Source: an uncultured Thermomonas sp. (lineage in GTDB: Bacteria; Pseudomonadota; Gammaproteobacteria; Xanthomonadales; Xanthomonadaceae). From it: 8,243 bases of DNA. Positions 1 through 5,763 of this stretch are shown here, piece after piece. Under the pieces are notes generated by a model. That model was not told the DNA's origin and did no database searches. It saw only the letters and a list, made by a program, of their open reading frames with translations. The position numbers and the translations under genes were made by a program. Location: the NCBI GenBank assembly GCA_946480065.1, contig CAMLJA010000076.1:1-8243 (forward strand), written 5' to 3'. The number at the start of each line of letters is the position of its first letter. The first letter of the stretch is position 1.

Positions 1-649
1 CATCGGCTGCGGCTGGGGCGAGGCGCTGAAGTTCGCGGCCGAGCGCTACGGCGTGCGCGGGGTGGGCGTGACCATCTCGCGCGAACAGGCCGCGCATGCG
101 CGCGCGCTGTGCGCCGGGCTGCGGGTGGAGATCCGGCTGCAGGACTACCGCGAGCTGGAAGCGGGCGCGTTCGAGCGGGTGTTCTCGATCGGCATGTTCG
201 AGCACGTGGGCGCGCGCAACTATCCGGCGTTCTTCGACGTGGTGCGGCGCTGCCTTGACCCGGGCGCCGACCTCGGGGGGCTGGCCCTGCTGCACAGCAT
301 CGGCGGCAACGCCTCGGTCGCGTACACCGACCCGTGGATCGCGCGCTACATTTTCCCCAACTCCATGATCCCCTCGGCGGCGCAACTGGCGCGCGCGCTG
401 GAGGGGCGCTTCGTGGTCGAGGACTGGCACGGCTTCGGGCCCGACTACGACCGCACCCTGCAGGCCTGGCGCGACAACATCGAGGCCGCCTGGCCGCGGC
501 TGCCCGCCCGCTACGACGCGCGCTTCCGGCGCATGTGGCGGTTCTACCTGGCGGCGGCCATGGCCAGCTTCCGGACCCGGCGCAACCAGCTCTGGCAGCT
601 GCTGCTGTCGCCGTCGGGGGTGCCGGGCGGGCTGCCCGAGGTGCGCTGA
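1..649 (+). CDS. cfa: Cyclopropane-fatty-acyl-phospholipid synthase, C-terminal part (5' truncated by window edge)
   Basis: This enzyme transfers a methylene group from S-adenosylmethionine to double bonds of unsaturated acyl chains in membrane phospholipids, at the inner face of the cytoplasmic membrane. The frame is open from base 2 (base 1 ends the previous codon) and gives 215 residues; E. coli Cfa has 382, so nearly half is missing. The visible part opens inside the SAM-binding motif (IGCGWG, partial residues 1-6), then GVTISREQ, the MFEHVG segment (E67), LLHSIG (H98, I100), the YIFPN stretch, EDWHGFGPDYDRTL (Y149) and the RMWRFYL/LWQ end. E67, H98, I100 and Y149 correspond to E. coli E239, H266, I268 and Y317, which are active-site residues. 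The E-to-H spacing is 31 residues against 27 in E. coli, because of a four-residue insertion in the loop DPGADLGG (bases 257-280). The H-to-Y spacing of 51 is unchanged. The GTG at 53 is internal, not a start. The gene ends in TGA, 114 bases before lhr; nothing links the two functionally. Confidence 0.95.
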   Translation, partial: IGCGWGEALKFAAERYGVRGVGVTISREQAAHARALCAGLRVEIRLQDYRELEAGAFERVFSIGMFEHVGARNYPAFFDVVRRCLDPGADLGGLALLHSIGGNASVAYTDPWIARYIFPNSMIPSAAQLARALEGRFVVEDWHGFGPDYDRTLQAWRDNIEAAWPRLPARYDARFRRMWRFYLAAAMASFRTRRNQLWQLLLSPSGVPGGLPEVR

Positions 650-730
650 GTCGCAGCCGCTGAGACGCGCCGGCGGCAGCCTGCGCCGGTGAACGCGCAG
701 ATCCGCTTCGACTTCAGTCCCCGCGTTCAG

Positions 731-747
731 GCCGGCCCCGGGCCGGC
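731..747. repeat. Perfect 17-base palindrome upstream of lhr
   Basis: GCCGGCCC (731-738) and GGGCCGGC (740-747) are exact reverse complements around a central C at 739. The element ends four bases before the GATAAT box, so it would lie in the spacer of the proposed lhr promoter. Its position suits a repressor operator. The background is so GC-rich that GC-only palindromes also arise by chance, so the regulatory reading is an inference. Confidence 0.35.
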
Positions 748-751
748 GCCG

Positions 752-757
752 GATAAT
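752..757 (+). promoter_or_regulatory. Candidate -10 box (GATAAT) for a leaderless lhr transcript
   Basis: GATAAT matches five of six positions of the TATAAT consensus and is the only AT-rich patch in this gap. Its last base is 757. A start point seven bases on falls at 764, which is the A of the lhr ATG. No Shine-Dalgarno precedes that ATG (the six bases are CGCGGG). Together these suggest a leaderless mRNA. There is no good -35: TTCAGG at 726-731 matches TTGACA poorly and its 20-base spacing is long. Confidence 0.45.
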
Positions 758-763
758 CGCGGG

Positions 764-3700
764 ATGACCCTCGCGCCCGCGCTGCAGGCGTTCCACCCGG
801 CGGTGGCCGGCTGGTTCGCGCGCACCTTCCCCGCGCCCACCGACGCCCAGGCGGCGGCGTGGCCGGCGATCGCCGGCGGCCGCGACGTGCTGGTGGCCGC
901 GCCCACCGGCTCCGGCAAGACCCTGACCGCCTTCCTGACCGCGATCGACGGGCTGGTGCGCGAGGGCCTGGCGCACGGCCTGCCCGACGCCACCCTGGTG
1001 CTGTACGTGTCGCCGCTGAAGGCGCTGTCCAACGACATCCACCTCAACCTGGAGGCACCGCTGGCCGGGATCCGCGAGGAGTTGGCCCGGCTGGGGCTGC
1101 CCGACGTGGCCATCCGCACCGCGGTGCGCACCGGCGATACCCCGCAGGCCGAACGCGCGGCGCTGCGCCGCAAGCCGCCGCACGTGCTGGTGACCACCCC
1201 GGAGTCGCTGTACGTGCTGCTGGGCTCGGAATCCGGCCGGGCGATGCTGGGCGCGGTGCGCAGCGTGATCGTGGACGAGATCCACGCGCTGCTGCCGGGC
1301 AAGCGCGGCAGCCACCTGGCGCTGTCGCTGGAACGGCTGGACGCGCTGGCCGGCGCGCGCGCGACCCGGGTCGGGCTGTCGGCCACCCAGAAGCCGATCG
1401 AGGACGCGGCCCGGTTCCTGGTGGGCAGCGCGCGGGTGGATGCGGACGGCAACGCCGACTGCCGGATCGTCGATATCGGCCACGGCAAGCCGCGCGACCT
1501 GGCGCTGGAGCTGCCGCTGGCCCCGCTGGGACCGGTGGCCAGCGGCGAGCAGTGGGAACAGGTGCACGACCGCCTGCAGGCGCTGGCGGAGCAGCACCGG
1601 ACCACCCTGGTGTTCGTCAACACCCGGCGCATGGCCGAACGCGCCGCCCGCCACCTGAGCGAGCGGCTGGGCAAGGAGCACGTGGCCGCGCACCACGGCT
1701 CGCTGTCGAAGGAACTGCGGCTCGACGCCGAGCAGCGGCTCAAGCGCGGCGAGCTGAAGGTGCTGGTGGCCACCGCGTCGCTGGAGCTGGGCATCGACAT
1801 CGGCGACGTCGACCTGGTCTGCCAGCTGGGCAGCCCGCGCAGCATCGCCGCCTTCCTGCAGCGGGTGGGGCGCGCGCGCCACCACGTCGGCGGGATCCCG
1901 AAGGGCCGGCTGTTCGCGACCACCCGCGACGACCTGATGGAATGCGCGGCGCTGCTGGACGCGGTGCGGCGCGGCGAGCTGGACCGGCTGCCGATGCCCG
2001 AGGCGCCGCTGGACGTGCTGGCGCAGGTTGTCGTGGCGGAGGTGGCGGCGCGCGACTGGGACGAGGACGCGCTGTTCGCGCTGCTGCGCCGCGCCTGGCC
2101 GTACCGCGCGCTGGCCCGCGCCGACTACGACGCGGTGCTGGCGATGCTGGCCCAGGGTTACGCCAGCCGTTTCGGCACCCGCGGCGCGTGGGTGCACCGC
2201 GACGGGGTTAACCGCCAGCTGCGCGCCCGCCGCGGCGCCCGTCAGGTGGCGCTGCAGAGCGGCGGCACCATTCCCGAAGTCGGCGACTACGCGGTGCTGC
2301 TGGAGCCGGAAAGCATCGGCATCGGCACGGTCAACGAAGACTTCGCGATCGAGAGCCTGGCCGGGGACATCTTCCAGCTGGGCAACGCCAGCTACCGCAT
2401 CCTGCGGGTGGAGCCGGGCCGGCTGCGGGTGGAGGACGCGCAGGGCGCGCCGCCCTCGATCCCGTTCTGGCTGGGCGAGGCGCCGGGGCGGACCGACGCG
2501 CTCTCGCACGCGGTCTCGCGCCTGCGCGAGGAGCTGCAGGACCGGCTGGCCGAAGGCGAGGGGGCGGCGCTGGACTGGTTGCAGGGCGAGGTGGGCCTGT
2601 CGGCCGAAGCCGCGCGCCAGCTGCTGGACTACTGCGCCGCCCAGGTGGCGGGCTTCGGGCTGCTGCCCACCCAGCGCCAGCTGGCGATGGAGCGCTTCTT
2701 CGACGAGGCGGGCTCCACCCACCTGGTGATCCACGCGCCGTTCGGCAGCCGCATCAACAAGGCCTGGGGGCTGGCGCTACGCAAGCGCTTCTGCCGCAGC
2801 TTCAACTTCGAGCTGCAGGCGGCCGCCACCGAGAACGCCATCGTGCTGTCGCTGTCCACCAGCCACAGCTTCCCGCTGGCCGACGTCGCCGGCTTCCTGC
2901 ATTCGGCAAGCGCGCGCGAGATCCTGGTGCAGGCGTTGCTGGACGCGCCGCTGTTCCCCACCCGGTTCCGCTGGAACGCCAGCACCGCGCTGGCGCTGCC
3001 GCGGTTCTCCGGCGGGAAGAAGGTGGCGCCGCAGCTGCAGCGGATGAAGTCGGAAGACCTGCTGGCCACGGTGTTCCCCGACCAGGTGGCCTGCCTGGAG
3101 AACATCGTGGGCGACCGCCGGGTGCCGGACCACCCGCTGGTGCGGCAGGCGCTGGCGGACTGCCTGGCAGAGGCGATGGACGCCGAGGGCTGGCTGCAGG
3201 TGCTGCGCGGCCTGGAGGACGGGGCCATCGACATCGTGGCGCGCGACCTCACCGCGCCCAGCCCCTTCGCCGCCGAGGCGCTCAATGCCGCGCCGTACGC
3301 GTTCCTGGACGACGCGCCGCTGGAGGAACGCCGCACCCAGGCGGTGCAGGCGCGCCGCTTCGGCGATGCCGCCAGCGTGCGCGACCTGGGCCTGCTGGAT
3401 GCCGACGCGATCGCCGGCGTGCGCGAGGACGCCTGGCCCGAGGTGCGCAGCGCCGACGAGATGCACGAGGCGCTGGTGCAGCTGGGCGCCGTGACCACGG
3501 ACGAAGCGGCCACGCACGGCTGGACGGCGCCGCTGGACGCGCTGGCCCGGCTGCGGCGCGCCACCTGCGTGCAGGCCGGCGACGGCCTGTGGGTGGCGGC
3601 CGAGCGGCTGCCGCAGCTGCAGGCGGTGCATCCCGGCGCGACCCTGGCGCCGGCCATCGCGCCGGCGCCGGGGGCGGAGCCGCCCGCCGACCGCGAGGCG

Positions 3701-5119
3701 GCGGTGCGCGAACTGGTGCGCGGGCGGCTGGGCGCCAGCGGACCGGTGCGGGCCGGGGCGCTGGCCGCGCTCCTGCAGGTCGATGTCGGCGAGGTCGAGT
3801 GCGCGCTGGCCGCGCTCGAACTGGAAGGCACCGCCATGCGCGGCCAGTTCGACCCGGCGCTGGCCGGCGAGCAGTGGTGCGAGCGCCACCTGCTGGCGCG
3901 GATCCACCGCAACACCCTGGGTCGGCTGCGACGCGAGATCGAACCGGTGTCGCTGGCCGACGCCGTGCGCTTCCTGTGCGACTGGCAGCACCTGTCCGCG
4001 CGCAACCGGCTGCGCGGGCCGGACGCGCTGGCGGTGGCGCTGGGCCAGCTGGAAGGCTGGGAGGCCGCGGCCGGCAGCTGGGAGGCGGAGCTGCTGCCGG
4101 CGCGCCTGGCCGACTACGGGATCGACTGGCTGGACGCGCAGTGCAGCGCCGGGCGGGTCGCCTGGGCCCGGCTGCGCCAGCGGGCCGGCGCCGACACCGG
4201 CAAGGGCGGCCGCGCGCCGGTGCGGGCCACGCCGCTGGTGCTGGTGCCGCGGCGCGAGCTGGGGCGCTGGGCCGCACTGGCCGGCGCGCAGCCGGGCGGC
4301 GACGGACTGTCCTCGCGCGCGCTGCGGGTGGTCGAGGCGCTGCGCAGCCACGGCGCGCTGTTCTTCGAGGAACTGCAGGACGCCAGCGGCCTGCTGCACG
4401 TTGAGCTGGAGGAAGCGCTGGCGGAGCTGGTGGCGCGCGGCGCCGCCACCTGCGACAGCTGGGCCGGTCTGCGCGCCCTCCTGCTGCCGCAGGGCAAGCG
4501 CCCGCCGGAGGGCGGGCGGCGGCTGCGGCGCGGCGCGATCTCCGGCATCCGCGACGCCGGGCGCTGGAGCCTGGCGCGCGGCGCCGCCGGCCCGGCCGAT
4601 GCCGAGGCGGTGGAGCACGTCGCGAAGGTGCTGCTGCGGCGCTACGGCGTGGTGGCCTGGCGGCTGCTGGAGCGCGAGGCCGCGTGGCTGCCGCCGTGGC
4701 GCGAGCTGGTGCGCGTGTACCGGCGGATGGAGGCGCGCGGCGAGCTGCGCGGCGGGCGCTTCGTGGCCGGGATCGCCGGCGAGCAGTACGCGTTGCCGGA
4801 GGCGGTGGCCGGCCTGCGCGAGGTGCGTGCCCGCCCCGGCGATGGCGAATGGATCGCGGTGGCCGGCAGCGACCCGCTTAACCTGGCGGGCACGCTGCTG
4901 CCGGGCGAGAAGCTGCCGCGGCAGTCCGGCGCCCGCCTGCTGCTGCGCGACGGCGTGCCGGTGGCGCGCAAGCTGGGCACCCAGGTGGACTTCCTGGTGC
5001 CGCTGTCCCCGGACGAGGCGAACGCCGCGCGCCAGCGGCTGCTGCGCGATCCGCGCCTGCTGTCGCACGCGCAGGCGGCGATGCGGGCGCCCGCGCTGGA
5101 GCAGCCTGCGGGGCTCTAG
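764..5119 (+). CDS. lhr: Full-length Lhr-type superfamily 2 DNA helicase with long C-terminal region
   Basis: Lhr is an ATP-dependent 3'-to-5' single-strand DNA translocase and helicase linked to DNA repair in the cytoplasm. The product has 1451 residues; E. coli and mycobacterial Lhr have about 1500. Helicase motifs run in order: Q motif (Q29), Walker A APTGSGKT 46-53 (K52), Ia YVSPLKALSND 81-91, TTPES 144-148, DEIH 171-174, SAT 206-208, IV VFVNTR 283-288, V LELGIDIG 340-347, VI QRVGRARH 366-373. A winged-helix region and the family-specific fourth core domain follow, with PFWLGE (W569, probably the DNA-stacking tryptophan known in mycobacterial Lhr), HAPFGSR from 657 and RWNASTALALPR 736-747. 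From roughly 870 onward is the Lhr C-terminal region, built in relatives from winged-helix repeats and a beta-barrel resembling the AlkZ glycosylase. Its landmarks are the TLGRLRREIEPV block (about 1046-1062), WLDAQC from 1122, FVAGIAGEQYALPEAV 1333-1348 and SDPLNL 1369-1374. I chose ATG 764 over GTG 689 because family homology begins at FHPAV (residues 10-14) and a -10 box sits just before it. The gene converges on pdeM, sharing its stop site. Confidence 0.95.
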   Translation: MTLAPALQAFHPAVAGWFARTFPAPTDAQAAAWPAIAGGRDVLVAAPTGSGKTLTAFLTAIDGLVREGLAHGLPDATLVLYVSPLKALSNDIHLNLEAPLAGIREELARLGLPDVAIRTAVRTGDTPQAERAALRRKPPHVLVTTPESLYVLLGSESGRAMLGAVRSVIVDEIHALLPGKRGSHLALSLERLDALAGARATRVGLSATQKPIEDAARFLVGSARVDADGNADCRIVDIGHGKPRDLALELPLAPLGPVASGEQWEQVHDRLQALAEQHRTTLVFVNTRRMAERAARHLSERLGKEHVAAHHGSLSKELRLDAEQRLKRGELKVLVATASLELGIDIGDVDLVCQLGSPRSIAAFLQRVGRARHHVGGIPKGRLFATTRDDLMECAALLDAVRRGELDRLPMPEAPLDVLAQVVVAEVAARDWDEDALFALLRRAWPYRALARADYDAVLAMLAQGYASRFGTRGAWVHRDGVNRQLRARRGARQVALQSGGTIPEVGDYAVLLEPESIGIGTVNEDFAIESLAGDIFQLGNASYRILRVEPGRLRVEDAQGAPPSIPFWLGEAPGRTDALSHAVSRLREELQDRLAEGEGAALDWLQGEVGLSAEAARQLLDYCAAQVAGFGLLPTQRQLAMERFFDEAGSTHLVIHAPFGSRINKAWGLALRKRFCRSFNFELQAAATENAIVLSLSTSHSFPLADVAGFLHSASAREILVQALLDAPLFPTRFRWNASTALALPRFSGGKKVAPQLQRMKSEDLLATVFPDQVACLENIVGDRRVPDHPLVRQALADCLAEAMDAEGWLQVLRGLEDGAIDIVARDLTAPSPFAAEALNAAPYAFLDDAPLEERRTQAVQARRFGDAASVRDLGLLDADAIAGVREDAWPEVRSADEMHEALVQLGAVTTDEAATHGWTAPLDALARLRRATCVQAGDGLWVAAERLPQLQAVHPGATLAPAIAPAPGAEPPADREAAVRELVRGRLGASGPVRAGALAALLQVDVGEVECALAALELEGTAMRGQFDPALAGEQWCERHLLARIHRNTLGRLRREIEPVSLADAVRFLCDWQHLSARNRLRGPDALAVALGQLEGWEAAAGSWEAELLPARLADYGIDWLDAQCSAGRVAWARLRQRAGADTGKGGRAPVRATPLVLVPRRELGRWAALAGAQPGGDGLSSRALRVVEALRSHGALFFEELQDASGLLHVELEEALAELVARGAATCDSWAGLRALLLPQGKRPPEGGRRLRRGAISGIRDAGRWSLARGAAGPADAEAVEHVAKVLLRRYGVVAWRLLEREAAWLPPWRELVRVYRRMEARGELRGGRFVAGIAGEQYALPEAVAGLREVRARPGDGEWIAVAGSDPLNLAGTLLPGEKLPRQSGARLLLRDGVPVARKLGTQVDFLVPLSPDEANAARQRLLRDPRLLSHAQAAMRAPALEQPAGL
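4499..4518 (+). repeat. Perfect 8-bp GC hairpin with GGAG loop inside lhr
   Basis: CGCCCGCC (4499-4506) and GGCGGGCG (4511-4518) are exact reverse complements around GGAG (4507-4510). The segment encodes residues 1246-1252 (RPPEGGR), a likely linker within the Lhr C-terminal region. A GGA in a hairpin loop is what RsmA/CsrA proteins bind, but those sites normally lie near starts, and codon bias alone could produce this one. No T-run follows, so it is not an intrinsic terminator. Confidence 0.35.
5116..5119. other. Shared CTAG stop site of convergent lhr and pdeM
   Basis: The palindrome CTAG supplies both stop codons: TAG on the plus strand at 5117-5119 ends lhr, and TAG on the minus strand at 5118-5116 ends pdeM. 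The two coding regions thus overlap tail to tail by four bases. No bidirectional terminator can fit between them, so each transcript must end inside, or run into, the other gene as antisense RNA. Confidence 0.9.
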
Positions 5120-5763
5120 CCGGCGAGTGCGCCCAGCGCCACCAGCGCCGCGCCGTTGCAGGCCACCGCGCCGTGGCCCGGACCCAGCCGCAGCGGATGC
5201 CCGCCGGTGAAGGCGGAGAAGGCCGGCAGCACCGTGCAGCCCGGCTGCAGCCAGAACGCCGGTGCGCGCGGCTGGCCGGGCAGCTTCAGCACCGGGTGCA
5301 GGTGGCCGCAGAGCACGTGCCCGCGCGGGTCGCGCCCGGGCGCGTGGCGCAGCACGAACGGCCCGTCGACCACCGCGTCGCCCGGCAGCGCGACGTCCAG
5401 CCCGGCCCGCGCCAGCGCGCGGTCGTGGTTGCCGTCGACCACCGCGAACGCCACCGCCGGGTGGCGCTCCCGGAACGCCTCCCACGCCTGCCGCCACGAC
5501 GACAGGTCGGTGCGCCCGTGCAGCACGTCGCCCAGCACCCAGGCCGACGCCGCGCCGGTGGCGTCGATCAGCGCCGACAGCCGCGCCAGGTCGAGCGCGG
5601 TGCCGCCGCGCGGCAGCGCGATGCCGGCGGCGCGGAAGGTGTCGGCCTTGCCCAGGTGCAGGTCGGCCAGCAGCAGCCGGCGGCGCGCCGGCCAGTACAG
5701 CGCGCGGTCCGCCAGCAGCCGCACCGGTTCGCCGGCCAGCAGCAGCTCCAGCGCCTCAGCCAT
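5116..5763 (-). CDS. pdeM: Ligase-associated DNA damage response endonuclease PdeM (metallophosphoesterase)
   Basis: PdeM is a cytoplasmic calcineurin-like phosphoesterase. The Pseudomonas putida member of this cluster (MPE) is a manganese-dependent single-strand DNA endonuclease. The 215-residue product is the usual length and carries the full two-metal signature: ADLHLGK with D34 and H36, LGDVLHG with D79 and H82, GNHD 111-114, H140 in LRHAPG, and GHLH 153-156. There is no signal peptide or membrane segment. The ATG at 5763 lies inside the end of the upstream helicase gene; the two overlap by eight bases (ATGGCTGA), and a GGAG Shine-Dalgarno sits seven bases before it, so translation is probably coupled. 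It is the last gene of the minus-strand operon and ends tail to tail with lhr. A general YfcE-like phosphodiesterase is the alternative, but the neighbouring helicase makes the PdeM assignment firm. Confidence 0.93.
   Translation of the reverse strand: MAEALELLLAGEPVRLLADRALYWPARRRLLLADLHLGKADTFRAAGIALPRGGTALDLARLSALIDATGAASAWVLGDVLHGRTDLSSWRQAWEAFRERHPAVAFAVVDGNHDRALARAGLDVALPGDAVVDGPFVLRHAPGRDPRGHVLCGHLHPVLKLPGQPRAPAFWLQPGCTVLPAFSAFTGGHPLRLGPGHGAVACNGAALVALGALAG

Larger units (their letters stand above)
650..763. other. Intergenic region between cfa and lhr
   Basis: These 114 bases separate cfa from the preferred lhr start. They hold, in order, a weak imperfect hairpin at about 668-691 (CCGGCG at 670-675 pairing with CGCCGG at 684-689, no T-run), a perfect palindrome at 731-747, and a GATAAT box at 752-757. 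The lhr frame stays open back to a GTG at 689, but the 25 residues this would add lie outside the family's conserved start, and there is no Shine-Dalgarno before that GTG. I therefore treat the stretch as non-coding and regulatory. Confidence 0.6.

Noticed and set aside
53..649. A short stand-alone methyltransferase starting at GTG 53
   Set aside because: The frame is open to the left edge and the upstream codons complete the SAM-binding IGCGWG motif, so this is the tail of a longer cfa gene.
668..691. Hairpin after cfa as an intrinsic terminator
   Set aside because: The stem is six GC pairs plus a wobble with an eight-base loop and no following T-run, so it is not distinguishable from chance structure in DNA this GC-rich.
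689..763. GTG at 689 as the lhr start
   Set aside because: It would add 25 residues before the family's conserved N-terminus, has no Shine-Dalgarno, and would make the palindrome and the -10 box coding sequence.
859..2211. Open frames of 230-475 codons on the plus strand within lhr (here 859-2211; also about 2028-2729 and 3783-5210)
   Set aside because: They overlap validated helicase sequence in other frames and have no recognisable domains.
2777..5497. A 906-codon open frame on the minus strand opposite lhr, running into pdeM
   Set aside because: It is antisense to a gene with clear family motifs, its translation is low-complexity Arg/Ala/Gly/Gln/Pro-rich, and long open antisense frames are expected where the third codon position is almost always G or C.
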